This document shows positions 1 through 12,879 of a stretch of 64,000 bases of DNA, one piece after another; position 1 is the stretch's first letter, and the number at the start of each line of letters is the position of its first letter. The translations under genes and the position numbers were made by a program. The notes under the pieces were generated by a model. It did not search any database and was not told where the DNA came from. It worked only from the letters and a program-made list of their open reading frames with translations. The DNA is from Scatophagus argus (taxonomy: Eukaryota > Chordata > Actinopteri > Scatophagidae). Location of the stretch: NCBI RefSeq assembly GCF_020382885.2, contig NC_058499.1:2254001-2318000 (forward strand). The letters are read 5' to 3'.

Positions 1-1374
1 ATCATTGTGGAAAAAAATATTTCTCAACTTTTATTTACAAGTGGCATGTCCAAAATTATTCATACCCTTTGCAAACTGTCACAGTCTGAGGGAAAATCCA
101 AAGTTCTATACCATTCCAAACAGTCCAAGCTGTTCTAAAGCGTCCTAATTAGCCTGACTTATTGGGAACAGCTGTTTTAATCAACTCAACAGGTGAAAAA
201 CAGCAGCGCTGCAGTCGGTTTGTGCACAGTCATGGTAAAACGAAGGAGCTCACTGAGGACCTGCAGCTGCTCATTGTGGCTGCTCACAAGTCAGGAAAGG
301 GCTATAAGCCCATGTGGTCTTTGCAAATTCAAGATTCAAGATTCAAGAGTCTTTATTGTCATTATGCAAGCATGACGAAATTTTGTGCAGATTCTCGGCT
401 TAAAAACACACTTATAAATAGTCAGCAGGAAATTAAAATTGCACACTTAAGAAAAAATATAAAAATATGAAATACAAAATACAAAATGAGGTAGATAAAA
501 AGTGCACTTCGTGCCAGACTATGGTATGCTGTGTGTGTGTGTGTGCAGATAGACGGGGGAGGGTGTATGTGTGAAGTCCTGTATGGGGGTGGGATGTGAG
601 GGTTTCACTGTAGGGGGGTTATTGTTTCAACAGCTCTGGAGAAGAAGCTGTCCCTGAGTCTGTTTGTGCAAATGCTCATTTGGACAAAGAAAAAGACTTC
701 TGGTCTTCTGTTTTATGGTCAGATGAAACAAAAATTGAATTTTTTGGCCACAGTGATGTATCCTTCATTTGGCATGAAAAAGGAGAAACCTTTAACCCTA
801 AGAACACCACCCCCCCTGTCAGACATGGTGGGGGGAACCTAATGGGTGTGATTTTCAGCCAATGACCCAGGGAACCTAATCACAGTAAACAACACCGTGA
901 ATAAAGAGCAATACGTCAATATTCTCAACAACAACATCACACAGTCTGCAGAGAAACTTGGCTTTGGGCACCAGTGGACATTTCAGCACGACTACAACCC
1001 AAAACACACAGCAAAGGTGGTGAAGCACTGGTTAGCAGACAAAAACATTCATGTTTTAAAGTGACCCAGCCAGAGTCCTGACTTGAATCCAACTGAGAAT
1101 CTGTGGAGGGAGCTAAAGATCAGGGTGATGGCGAGGAGACCCTCCAACCTGAAAGAGTTGGAGCTCATCGCTAAAGATGAATGGACAGAAATACCAGTGG
1201 AGACATGCAAAAAGCTGCTCAACAATTATCAGAAGTGTTTGACTGCTGTAATAACCAGTAAAGGCTTTTCTATTGATTATTGAGATGGGTATGAATAATT
1301 TTGGACAGGCCACTTTTTGTTCAAATGTAAATAAAAGCTGAGAAATGATTTTTTCCACAATGATGCCTCTTGTA
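1..1374 (+). mobile_element. Degenerate Tc1/mariner-like DNA transposon with a nested LINE fragment
   Basis: The first 70 bases and the reverse complement of about 1290-1374 match closely. Both carry the ATCATTGTGG end and the stretch reading CCAAAATTATTCATACC, so they are the terminal inverted repeats. The right end closes at a TA near 1373, and the left end is cut by the window edge. Between them lie pieces of a DD34E transposase on the + strand. The WSDETKIEFFG block is near 717-750, the FQHDYNPKHTAK block near 983-1020 and [11 protein letters not shown] near 1074-1110. The reading frame is broken by in-frame stops (near 863 and after HVLK near 1062) and by a foreign insertion at about 327-676, so no active transposase is made. 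The family is clear; the exact subfamily was not determined. Confidence 0.9.
327..676 (-). mobile_element. LINE 3' end (Rex1/L2-like) inserted in the Tc1 element
   Basis: This block interrupts the transposase-derived sequence. It starts with repeated ATTCAAG units followed by AGTCTTTATTGTCATTATG. Read on the minus strand this is the CAATAAAGACTCTTGAATC tail typical of fish LINE 3' ends. The far side reads CTCTGGAGAAGAAGCTGTCCC, a motif often found in the 3' UTR of such elements. GCAAAT occurs at both edges (TTTGCAAAT on the left, TGTGCAAATG on the right) and may be a target-site duplication. The family name is inferred from memory of these tails. A repeat-library search would settle it. Confidence 0.6.
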
Positions 1375-1463
1375 CAAATCCAATGAAGTTTGGAAAGTCA
1401 CGAAGGCCACAGTGGTTCTGTTTTTAACGGTCTGTTCTACACAAATCTGTTGTCCGTCCACAG

Positions 1464-1979
1464 CTGGGTCAAGCTTCGGGCGGGCAGAAGGAGGGCATCC
1501 AGTACACCAACAACGCTTTCCAGAACGACGACGACAGTGACAGCACTGGGTCCGGCAGCTTCAGGACCGGAGAGCCACGGAAAACAGCAGAGAACTTCCT
1601 GCGCTACGAGGAAATCGTGAAGTCTTCAGCGCCGCCGCATGACGACAACGCCAGCCAGGCGAGCTCAGACAAGGACAGTGAGAAGGAAGTAAAACCCATC
1701 CTGACCAAGGAGAGACGCATGGACGAGGGATACAAGTCAGTCTGGTTTAAGGAGGACATTGACCCTAACGCCAAGGAGGAGGTCGTCATCATCCCAGACA
1801 GCAGAGAGAGCGACAGCGACAGCGACGAAGAAGACGATGAGCAGCCATCCAGCAGCAGAGACGACGACGACCCGCGGGTTGTCTTCAATGATGCAGATCT
1901 GGACAGCGGACTCGGGGTGAAGATAGAGGACCCAGCAGAGGACTCGGAGGATGACCGATCTTTGACCGCTGATCTGTGA
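1464..1979 (+). CDS. Last coding exon of an acidic protein, possibly a cadherin-related (cdhr5-like) cytoplasmic tail
   Basis: An acceptor (CCGTCCACAG) precedes an open frame of 171 codons from CTG at 1464 to TGA at 1977-1979. The peptide begins LGQASGGQKEGIQYTNNAFQ. It is very rich in Asp, Glu and Ser, with a DSDSDSDEEDDE run, a GYKSVWFKEDIDP stretch and the C-terminus SLTADL. There is no membrane segment or folded domain in this exon, so it reads as a disordered cytoplasmic tail. The rest of the gene lies left of the window beyond the transposon. I do not recognise the protein with certainty. A cadherin-related protein such as CDHR5 is suggested only because CDHR5 lies near DRD4 in human and the composition fits. 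Reading frame and exon are well supported; the identity is not. Confidence 0.6.
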   Translation: MGQASGGQKEGIQYTNNAFQNDDDSDSTGSGSFRTGEPRKTAENFLRYEEIVKSSAPPHDDNASQASSDKDSEKEVKPILTKERRMDEGYKSVWFKEDIDPNAKEEVVIIPDSRESDSDSDEEDDEQPSSSRDDDDPRVVFNDADLDSGLGVKIEDPAEDSEDDRSLTADL

Positions 1980-4600
1980 GAGGTGCCAAAAGGAAGGGCG
2001 AGGACATAGCAGGAGCCGCCCATAATAAAATCTAATGATGACTTGTCAGCGCTTTCTGTTGGCGGTCAATTGCAGAGCAACGGTGACAGCCAGCCAAATG
2101 TTATTTGTCTGAATTTAATATAAGCTTCGCACTTTGTTAAGGTTTAGATTTGGAATAAATTTGACCATTTATTCTTTCTGTGTAAATACTTCATGTACTG
2201 TGACCTGAAGATGTTTTGCTCGCGTTTAAGAGCAGTTTGAGGCTGCTGACATCAGTGCAGTTTAAACGAAGCCAAGAGGTCAGTGCGGGTACTGCAGGGG
2301 CTCTGGAGCATTTGTTAAATAAATTTATATTTGGTGATTTAACTTCACTAAAAACAGACGTTTAGTACTTTACATCAGTAGATTCACGTTTCAACAAGAC
2401 ACCGAGTGACAGCTGCTGAGGTGGATTTATAGTGTAAGTGTGTTTCAGTGTTTTACACAAGTGCGTAGGCATACGTCAATGTTAGTGACGAAGATGTAAT
2501 AAAAGTTGAAGCAGGAAACATCGTTTTTTCAAAGAATTAAAGTTCTGTCAGTGTGTCTTTTTGGAGTTAATCATTGAAATTCATGTCTGATGTTAAGAGA
2601 GAAACATCAGCTGATAAAAGGCTGCTGTTACAGCCTGTGATAAGAAAAGTCTCCTGACTCTGTAGACTGTAAAACATTATGACCGAAACAAACTCTGAAC
2701 TTTGATTGAATCATCCACGGCAGTTCATGAAAATGTTCGGCAGCAGACCTGTTGTGAATAAGTCTGATCATGAAAAACATTTCTGTTTTTAATAACAAAC
2801 TCTTAAACTGAGGGCTGAAGTGGTTTAAAGCTCCTGTTTTCTGTTATGATTGTGTGAAGTCATCAAAACATTAAAGTAAGCGGTTGTTAATGACTGCTTT
2901 GGCTATAGTTTGACATTAATTAAAGACAGATTATTGTAAATAGAAACTTTTTAAACTGAATGTGTGTCGCTCAGTCAGCATGTCTGACAACATTTTGTCG
3001 TTCATGCTAAATGAGAGGTTAAACTTTCCTTCTGAAGCCACAGGAAGTCTCCACCCTGCAGGCAGTGACACCAACAGGCTGAAGCAGGTACTGCATCGAA
3101 ACTGCAACAACTGTCTGCTTGACGTTTGATTTTACTAAAATAAAAAAAAATGTACATTTCAACAGGAGAAAACATTTCAGTTACAAATTTACACCCGTTT
3201 ATACAATTTTATAAAACCATAAAACCTAAAAAGACGCGTCAGGTCGACAGAGAAACGCTCACAGAGTTAACCAGAGAAATCACTAAAACAAACTCGAAGG
3301 AAGACAGGAAACGCACAAAACCAAAAGTCTGAAAGAGGCAACAAGGCGTACAACAATGTCGCAAAAATGAACTCAGTTAAAACCTCTTAAATAATCAACA
3401 AAATGAAAAAAGATTTGGCAACAAAAGCTCTTCGTGAGGCCCAATCAAACCAGTGTGTATTTATACAAATATTGATATAAGGTGAAATATACTGCTTCCT
3501 TTTGCTTTATGTTTCATGTGCAGGTTAGAAAAAAAAAGATTATTATTCCACCTTTACTCACTAATACATACTGAAACAGACTTTAAGGCTTAACTGCTGA
3601 GTACAATACAGAGTCATAAAATGAAGTTTCTACAATTCCCTGAAGACAAAATGAGGTTTAAACATGTTTATCTGCTAATAACACTATGAAAACAACGGAT
3701 TAGCGCAGGTGCCATACGTCCAGAAAACTGAGTCATCATTTAGCAGATTGAACAGTTCAGTTTCACGCTGCAGTCATGAAGGTGAAGATTTGGGGTGCTT
3801 GTCTGTCTTGTTGTTCTAAACTGAGGATTTTGGGGTTTCGAATCGTTTGTCGTGCAAAACAAAATAACTGATGGAATTTCTCATCATTTTCTGGCCAATC
3901 GAATCAGAAAATCTCAGCATTAATGAAAAGTTGCACCTAATCATTTAAGCTCTGTGTTGCTGTGATCGTGGACTCAGAAGTGGGCAAATCTCATTTTTGA
4001 TACAACCTCGTGTAGCCGCCAAAGTCATAAATTTTCATGTTAAGTCATGCAACTCATTATTTAGCTTTTTCTAATAAGAGCCACCAGTCACATGACCCAG
4101 CTGACCGGTGAGCAGCGGGTGACGGGGTGTTGGTTCAGCTGAGCAGAAACTGTCAACTTCAAATTCTCCTCACTGGTTTTTCTACGAGAGCAAAACAGCT
4201 GCAGTCTCTTTCACATTAAAAGCCGAGTAAAGGAAGGACTGTCCCTTAGAAGGCTTTTAATGTGGCGCATCTGTACAGGAAGCCATAAAAGAAGCAACAA
4301 TCGTTGAAACAGTGTTGATGCTCAACAACACAGCTTTGAGTATGGATGGGAAATGTACACCAAAGTGAATTCACTGAGTGAGACATCGCAGAGCAGGTAA
4401 CCCCACCTGCCTCCACGTGTCTTCGTTCACGCAGGTGACGCAAACCAGACATTAACATGAGAGTTTACGGCGAACGAACGCGGACTCGTTGACCACAGGA
4501 GGAGCAGCTCAGACTGCAGCTGGCTGAAGCTGGTTCAGGTCTGACTCCGGTGAAACAGTTCGAGTGTTCGTGTGAAGGCAGTCGTCTGCTGAAGGTGTCA
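1980..4600. other. 3' UTR of the upstream gene and intergenic DNA before gramd4
   Basis: AT-rich, non-coding sequence between two convergent genes. Candidate poly(A) signals AATAAA for the left gene lie at 2024-2029, 2154-2159 and 2318-2323. The right part must contain the gramd4 3' UTR on the minus strand; TTTAAT at 4256-4261 (ATTAAA on the minus strand) is a weak candidate signal. Open frames here are short and without codon structure, and I see no further gene. Confidence 0.55.
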
Positions 4601-6618
4601 CTACGTCTCTGGGTTGGTGGCTGCAGCCTTGGCATTGATCTTCACGTACTGAGTGTTGATGGCGTCGAAGGCTTCGTCTCTGTGGATCATCGCGCCGAAC
4701 ACCATCGGCTGCAACGAACGCAGGAACAGCGCAGTGCGTTTACTCAGTGCAACTTCACACTTCTATGTCAGCAGATTCAGAGACAAGTACGCCGTACGCT
4801 GTGCTCCTCCCTCTGACCACTTACCTTTTGGGTGGATGGCGTCGCTATGGAGATCCCCATCCCAGATCCAGGCAGCACAGACAAAACTTTATACTGTGAG
4901 GGGCAGAGAAGACGACACGTTAGAGCCCACGTTCAAATGAACTTTATTTTCATGAGTCAGAATGATCAGATGAACAGACTCCAGTTACCACAGAAACGTC
5001 GATCAGACTCACTCACAACCTTCAAGTGACCCTGATCAAAGTCGGACGCTGGAACTGAACCAGAGACTCTGCATACCTTCTGGATGTCGGTGATGTCGAT
5101 GAGTTTGATGACTTTGTTCCTCTTGGAGGATCCAGACCGGGAGCTGGAGCTCTCGAAACACAGATAACTGAGGAGACAGATGAGACGGAGTCAAAAACTG
5201 GAACGGAAACAGGAGCCCACGACTGGATAAATTAATTAATTGGTGTTTAACAACCCGCATTGCAACACACACTGCAGCTCCTGATTGGTCAAACACTAGC
5301 CTCCAACAACCAATAACATCTCTGCTTCAGAAGATGATTTAGACGTTTGACCTGCTGCTTAATCTGCATTATCAGCTCTTGAGGGGAAAAAAAAGATTTT
5401 CAGACTAAACTTCTTTACAATCTCACTGAAAATCAGACAAGAAGCTTCAGCTAAACAGCAGGAACAAACTAAATGAAGCAAACGAGATTAAAACACTTTA
5501 GTTTTACATGACCAAAACTGACAATATTGAATCAAAGGTGCAGTTAATATATTTTGACTTGTATGCAATCCGTAATTCACCGACAGGAAGTGGAGGACTC
5601 ACTGCTCGGTGACGTAGAGGACTCCGTTGCGGATGTAGTCTGTCGGTGTCCTTCGGTCTCTGTTGATGAGGCAGCAGCGCCAGCCGTTCTCACACACTGC
5701 GACACCAAAGATTACAACAAAACACCTGGTGAGACAACATTCACCTGCAGCAGGTGAGCTCACGTCCTTCATCTGAGAAACGATCTGACATTCTGCTGAC
5801 GTTTAAACAAAATCATACAGGAAATGCCTGGGAAAGTTGTTCCAGTTTGAATTAACTTGTGGGAAGCCGTGCACTTCCTGCCCCACCTGTCAGAGGGCGC
5901 TCACTCTCCGGCAGGTTGAAGACTTCGTGGAAAGCTCCCCTCTTGGTGCTGTAGTATCGTCCTCCGTCCTCGTCCCGGCTGACACCCAAAGGAGCTGCGG
6001 CGCCGAAGCTGCCTCGACCCGCCGCCGCCGGAGCCTGGACCGGTGGACAGAAGGGGGCGGGGCAAGCATTGGATTAGCAAATCACAGTCAGAGAGTGTGA
6101 GAGCCGAGAGTCAACGACAACGACTCACCTGTCCAGGTGTGTTCACAGAGTTTTTAGTAAAATATAAAGCTCTGCCTCTTGACTTGAAATGTTTGTGTCA
6201 AAATTTCAGGTAAAGCGATAATTCAGGGACTTGCACAAAATTTGGGAAAGAAAAACAAAGATCTTAGGTAGGACCAAGCCCAGTTCTGGTAAAAACATAA
6301 AAAGAGGACACAAAACTAAAAGTTCAGGTAAAATCCTGAAAACTTGAGGGAACTCCTGCTGAAGTGTGTCCTGAGGGAGGCGCTAGAGGGAGATGACGGG
6401 CGTCATTAACATCTAAAGGACTCATCCTCTACAGCAGGAGCGAGGCGTTTACTGACAATCTGACCAGTAGGTTCTGAAGTATCTCAGCTCTCTGTCAGGA
6501 GAATAACAGCAGCTGATTGGTCGCATTCGGTGATGTCAGTATCACACTCGTCTGATGACTCTACATCTCTGACTGCACACTACTGACCTCTACACTGAGA
6601 CTAGAAACACACACAGTG

Positions 6619-6651
<33 letters not shown>

Positions 6652-9600
6652 CAGGATCCTACCTGTTCACACTCAGACAGCTGAGAGAGAAAAACAACAA
6701 CAGAGACCTGAAACCAGACAGACCAGAGACCACTGGGGACCAGTAAGAACCACTTTGTAGAGATCCTGCAACCAGCACACATTTGATGTTTTCAGTTCAT
6801 TCAAGTTTACATAATTAGATGAACTGATCTTGAAAAACCGCACGTGAAGTCTGCGAAGTCAAAGAGCCAATGCAGAAGTTCCTTTGAAAATCGGCTGAGT
6901 TAACGCTGAGTGGAGTTCACCTCAGGGGACTCGGTTTGGTGTTGTGGCTCACTCACATCGCGACATCACATGACATCCTGATGATATTATTTTCAATTTG
7001 AGCATAAAATATCTGAATGTTTGAACTTCAAGTTTTCAATTTGGTGCTAAAGTTTTTTGTGTAAAGGTTTGAACCTGACCTAACTGTGTATAAAAGAGTT
7101 TTCAGATCCTACTGCGCTGCCATCTGCTGGTCACTGCATCATCTGTCCACTGTGTGCAGCACCAATTAAAAAGCATTTTATTTAGAAATCAGCCCACACT
7201 GACAGCACCTGTCTGGTCATTTCCTCTTACACATTGCTAACACAAATGGGGACGCAGTCAAAAAAAACCAAAAGAGAAAATCAAAGTTTTGGTGGAGGAG
7301 ACTGAAGCCTGGCGACACACACCACCCGGTGGGCGAAACTGTGGGATGATAAACGAAGCCAGACGTTATCTGTGGATATTTCAGGGCGTCTGCACTGACC
7401 CGTCTGCTCACTGTGACGCTGCTGCGCTCCTTCAGCTGCAGGTCGGTGGGTAAGTTGGTCCAGACGATGTAGGGCGTGTCGTAGCGCTGCCTCAGCTTGG
7501 GACAGCTCTTAAAGATGAAGTCGATGATGAAGAACTTTATACCTGCGTACACACCTGAGGAGGAGGAGGAAGATGCTGGTCAGAGACTCTGAGCGATGAT
7601 CGTGTTCCTGTGTGTCTGCTCTGCTGGGTGTGGGGCTCAGCAGCTGCTTGATCAAACTTCAGCCACATGGAAAATCTTTCCGCTCACAATCACTTAATCT
7701 TATACTTCTTTTTTTTCATGCAAATGAACTGAAACAAACGGCTGCTTTAAAGGGAAGAAATCAATCCAAAGACTGATGGATGATTTTAAAAAGGATCAGC
7801 ATGTATGAAGAAAATGTGATCTGGTTCTTCATAACTCAGTCAAACCTGAACACAAACACACAAAACAAATTGACGCGGTGTGTCACGCACCTACGATGAA
7901 GCCCAGCAGTTTGTACGGCAGCAGGCAGGACGAGACGAAGGCCACCAGCAGACCAACGTACAGCTTCTGAGTCAACTCAGGCTGAACCCACATGAACAGA
8001 CTGCGCACACACACACACACACACACAGTATTAAAGATCTTGTATGCAGACCTTTGGCTCCCTCTGCCCCCCGTGATGACAAACTCACTTCTTTATTTTC
8101 TCCAGGATGTTCGCCATCTTCCCGAACAGATTCTGCGAGGACGAAACACACAAACAGCTGATGTGAAATGCGTCCTGAGGTGTCGGCTGTGACGTAGAGC
8201 CTCTGACCGTCCGTCACGTCTCACCTGAGCTCTCTGAGCGACGTCCAGAACCAGCTGGAACTTCTCCGACACCGTCAGGTCCTCTTTAGGAGGCTCCTGG
8301 GAAGACACGGGACACCTGTTGATCACCTGACCTCACCTGTCACTCACCTGCAGCTTTACGTGAATCTGGCACAGTGAAGCGCCTGCTGCTGTTCTCACCA
8401 CAGGCTCTGAGACTTCAGGTACGATGCTCCACTGGATCCTCCAGCCTCTGGCAGCAGTGCATCATGGGAACATACAGGTTCATATGAGATCATTTCACAC
8501 TCACTACATATCTGTGCATCAAAGACTTAAACTCAATCTCTCAGCCAATCAGAATCCATCAGATGGTTTTGGAAAGGCTGAGTGTCAGGACTGAAATCTA
8601 AAAACAAATTGAAAAATAATAAAGACAGAACTAAATGTCAGAGTGGGCGGGGCTTAAACTGACCTGGCGATGAGGTAATTCAAGGAGAGGCGGAGGAGAG
8701 CGAGGAACAGGAACATGGGGATGACCCAGCCGTTCCACGCTGCATACATGTAGACCTGTGGAGGACACACACACACACACACACACACACACGGCATCAT
8801 CAACTGAAAAGACTGCCTGACTTCATAGACTCAGCTTTAAATAGTTTATATTTATTATAAATGCATATTTCTTAATATTTCTGAGGATGGGAGAGAAAAC
8901 GTGGACCTGGACATGAGATTTACTGAATGAAATCAGCTGTTTTTGTTGACAAGATAACATTCTTTGTCTACCGTGACAACAACATCAACATCTCGTGCGT
9001 GTTGGGCGACTCTCAGCTCGTCCATCTTTGTATGAGTAAAGGATGAGGACTCACGATGAAGGCGATGGCCGACGTGTACACGGAGTACCAGCTGGATAAG
9101 GCGGAGAGGTTCCTCATGAAGTTGGTCACGGGTCTGAATCCTCGTTCTGGAAACACAACAACAGACGGGCTGACCAGCTGACCAATCACAGACTGACCGA
9201 CTGCTCTGCCATTCACAGTGCTGTCCTCGTGGACGTCGCAGAGAAATACTCACTGAGGCGTCTCATGTTTTCAGTCAGCCTGCGGATCAGAAAGCAGACA
9301 TGAGATTGTTGGTAAATAAAAAAACGGCTGCTGTGTTTTAAAGACACGAGACCCGGAGCAGGTGGACGCGTCCTGAAGGGTCTCTGCACCGACACTTTGT
9401 CGACGTTTCCTCCTCACCTCTTGGCACTCAGCGGCTCCTCCGCCTCCACCGTCTGCTCCTCCGGCTGGAAGCGGAAGTCCTCGATATAAACGCCAAAACG
9501 ATCGTAAAGCCATTTCAGGAAGCTGTCGGACAGAGTGTCCTTCTGTTTGTCTGAGGACAGGAACAGAAAAGAGTCCGTTCACTAACACCTGACCACGTTT

Positions 9601-10696
9601 TTTAAGCCATAACATGAACCTGTAAGGTCGCTACAGGACAGGCCCGTGTCCCCACAGTCAGGACACCAGCTCCGTCCTAAGTTCTGTCAAGGACAAAGAT
9701 GATCATCTCCGGTTTAACCTGATGTTTGTTACCGAGGTTGTAGTTTTAAGTAAGGAGTCCAGTCGGCAATAAGCATATGGCTGACTTAACGTCACTCTGA
9801 AACGCTTTGTGAAAGTAGAACAGGTGGCAGAGCTGCTGTACTGGACTGCTTTAGATCGTACAGGTGTACCTAATAAAGTGGCCACTGAGTGTGTGTTAAG
9901 TAACCAGCAGCCCCTCAGAGTGATTTCTGTTTTTCCCATTTCAAACAATCCCTCATGGCAGTACTAAACAGGTGAGTGAGTTCTTAACAGCTCACCTGTA
10001 CTGCTGGCTGCAGGTGGAGGAGGGGGCGGGGCTTTAGGAGTCTGAGAAGGTGAGTCTTCGAAGCTGTGAGGCGACCAGCAGACAGAAACAACCCGTCAGT
10101 GTAGGCATGAAAAAGCTGCAGGAACATAAGCTTGTGAATAAAGTTTTAATCGAAATGACCACCTGGACCTCAAGACGTCGTTGATCTTCTGCTCCAGCTC
10201 GCTGCATCTGCTGCGCTCCTTCTCCAGCTCCTGCCTCAGTGACTCCACGTTGGACTCCTCTTTGAGTTTCCTCAGCTCCTCCTCTGAAACAGACGGACGG
10301 TCACGTGGTAAAAGTCATCGCAGTATCCCTCAGGTGTCTTCACCTGTCGCTTACATCATGCTGTCTCAAAGCACAAACAGGAGTGTGATTTTTGTTTTAA
10401 GCCAGACTTTAAAAAGGTGAACCCGACTTTAAAGGGAAGCCTCCACATCAGAGAAGGCTTCAGAAACTTTATTTAGAGGTGCGCGCTCACCTCGTGCTCT
10501 TGCTTGCAGGTTCTGCAGTTCTGCAGTTTGATCACACGTTAGACAGTCACTCTGCTTCCTGTTTCATAACGTCTGACCCATCAGAGCACGACGAGGCTCT
10601 CGCTTCATTCCCGTAAATACTGTTAATACTTTCACTGGAGGTAACACAGTCCTGTGTGTCAGTGTCATTCATTCAGGTCAGCATGGTTATTAATAG

Positions 10697-10735
<39 letters not shown>

Positions 10736-12041
10736 ATAAAGCAGACAGGCAGTTATTGATGGGTTACCCAGCATGCTGTTGTGTTGTTGGAGGTCTGACT
10801 AACATCCAAAACACCACAGTGACCCAACAGCAAATCAACACAGATTCTTCCTGCACGGATTAAAGGGACATTTCACTCTTTCGGCGTTTTTCATTTGTTT
10901 TGATTGTGACTGACAGTCTTAACTTGGGGTCCACCAGCTACAGGAGCTCGTTCAGCAACAGACTCTGACTCCCATGATGCACCACAGAGCGACACAGGAA
11001 ATCATTCCTGCCTGTTGCCATCAAACTGTTAAACTCTGCACTGTGACGGACACACATACTTTTATATATACAATGTATATATGTACGCATGTAAATACCT
11101 ATATTTTAGATTTATACTTATTTTAGGTTTTATCCTATTTTACATCTTTCTTTTCTTGGTCGGGAAAACTGCAAGTGCAATGTCTGTACGAAAAAGAATT
11201 TCCCCTCGGGGATAAATAAAGGACTTCTGGTTCTGAATACTCACGTAAGAAGTGTTTCTCTAACAAGGCGATTTCCAGGTGACCTTTGACCTCGTTGAGA
11301 TCTGACCTCACGTCGTCCTGGAGAGCTGCAGAAAATGATCCTGGACCAGCCTGAGGGACAAGCACACAAATAACCAGAGACATAGAAAACTCTGTACAAC
11401 ATGAAGACACTTTGTGTTATCGGCTCCGGGTGACAACATGACAATGAAACTTCCACGCAGCTACTGAAGTGTTCCCTGAAGTGAAACGGATCAGTGATGG
11501 TGTGACCGGACCGTCAGACAGCAGTCTATCAGAGCTGAGATCAACAGGAAACGGACTGAATTAACAGACGCAGTGGGGATGAGGAGGGAGGAAACGTTTC
11601 AGCCAGAGGGTCTCTGCAGGACCTGCAGAGGCATGTGGGTGAGCCCGTTTCTGATTCCTCTTACAGTCTGGCTCTTATTGTGGTGGTTTCGTGCATCACT
11701 CCCATCAGCGCAGGAAACTTTTCACTCAGCAGCTTCATCGCAGAGCCAAACAGTCCGTCCTGCAGCAACATGAGCCCTCAGACAGCCTCAGACGGATCTG
11801 GTTCATTTTGAGGACCAGATCTCCTGGCTGTGTTTCTCAGATTTTCGTTGTCACAGATCAGACAGGTGTGTTTGTGTACCTGAGCGTCACTCTGCTGCTC
11901 TCCGTCAGCCTCCCTCAGCTCAGGCTTCATCGCGCCCTCCTCAGTGCATTCTGTGTCAGACGTGTTGGGCGACTCCGCCAGATCCAGGAACTCGTCCCGT
12001 TTCTGGCCCCGGAATCGGATCCTGTCCAGATGCTTCCGCAT
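4601..12041 (-). CDS. gramd4: GRAM domain-containing protein 4 (gramd4), 18 coding exons
   Basis: Membrane-associated GRAM-domain protein; the mammalian protein (also called DIP) is reported as pro-apoptotic and mitochondrial or ER-associated. Exons in transcript order: 12041-11880, 11350-11245, 10283-10163, 10063-9996, 9550-9418, 9279-9254, 9146-9055, 8755-8664, 8447-8399, 8296-8225, 8132-8089, 8000-7891, 7554-7400, 6034-5887, 5696-5603, 5167-5077, 4893-4825, 4708-4601. Phases join cleanly to 579 residues, against 578 in human. The start MRKHLDRIRFRGQKRDEFLD matches the human N-terminus. A coiled coil (LNEVKGHLEIALLEKHFLQEEL onward) spans about 68-130, a proline run is near 140-148, and hydrophobic segments are near 225-265 and 335-375. 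The GRAM domain (ERPLT to FGAMIHRDEAFDAI) spans about 445-565. Which duplicate (a or b) this is cannot be told here. A non-coding first exon probably lies further upstream. Confidence 0.95.
6035..7399. other. Largest 3'-half intron of gramd4 (intron 13)
   Basis: Intron of 1365 bases on the minus strand between the second membrane block and the exon that begins APAAAGRGSFG. Apart from the CA tract at 6621-6650 I see nothing structured: no exon with consensus flanks, no transposon end and no RNA gene. Confidence 0.6.
6621..6650. repeat. (CA)15 microsatellite in a gramd4 intron
   Basis: Uninterrupted CA dinucleotides inside the intron between gramd4 exons 13 and 14. Similar shorter CA tracts lie in other gramd4 introns near 8004-8028 and 8766-8792. 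Confidence 0.9.
10699..10732. repeat. (GT)17 microsatellite in gramd4 intron 2
   Basis: Uninterrupted GT dinucleotides in the intron between gramd4 exons 2 and 3. Confidence 0.9.
10905..11237 (+). mobile_element. LINE/SINE 3' end remnant in gramd4 intron 2
   Basis: The block contains CCTGCCTGTTGCCATCAAAC followed by an AT-rich stretch. It closes with AATTTCCCCTCGGGGATAAA and TAAAGGACTTCTGGTTCTG, the classic end of fish Rex1/L2-type retroposons (a palindromic TTTCCCC..GGGGAT hairpin, then an AATAAAG-type tail). It abuts gramd4 exon 2, whose donor boundary is only about 8 bases away, so the insertion point lies almost at the splice site. Length and exact family are inferred. Confidence 0.6.
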
Positions 12042-12879
12042 GGTGGGTTCCGTGGAGCCGGTCTCTACCTGAACATGACGGGGCTGCAGAGACCGGAAAA
12101 GTACTCATCGATTAATCAGTTGATTTTTGCACCTCTAACATCTAAAACAAGTTAAACCCACTGATGGTATATGAAGATGGACAACATGAAAACTCCCCAA
12201 AACACCTGGACGCCCCCTGGTGGCTGGCTGCAGTACGGCTCATAAGCCCATGTTAGCACATGGGACATGAACCAAACTTTGTTCAAGTGTTCATTTTTCT
12301 GATCAGTTTGGTTTTAGATAGTTATTTAATGGTTAAAAAGAGAGAGATGACAAAGTAAAAACACCTGAAAATGGACTCTTCTGGCTGATTTGTATGTGAG
12401 CCTCCTTCAACATTCATTTAATCAGAAGAGTCAGCACTCAACACTGCAGCCAACTCCCATGAAGACTTAAACAAACAAAGAACCAATCAGACGCTCCACT
12501 GGGACGTCACCATACTGTTTGTCCAGGGAGGAGGAAATGTTTGGATCCCCTGTTCACGCTTTATCTTGTGCTCTTTGGACTCACACAGGGGGGACTGTGA
12601 CACATGACTGCAGAGTCTGTGTGGTCTCCAAACTGACTCCTCTAAAACCTGGACTCAGTCAACACAATCACGCCCACAAAGAGACTCCTTCTCTAAAAGA
12701 GGAGTCTGCCACTCAGGGAAAAATGTTCATTCTCTTTGTCATTATACAGGGTTTATATTTGGAATAAAATAAAATAACAATAAAAATAAAATCAATCAAT
12801 ATACAAGTCTTTCTGTGCATGCGCATATACAGACAGATGACAATAAGTCTGTAATAACAATAACAACTTTACTGAACAA

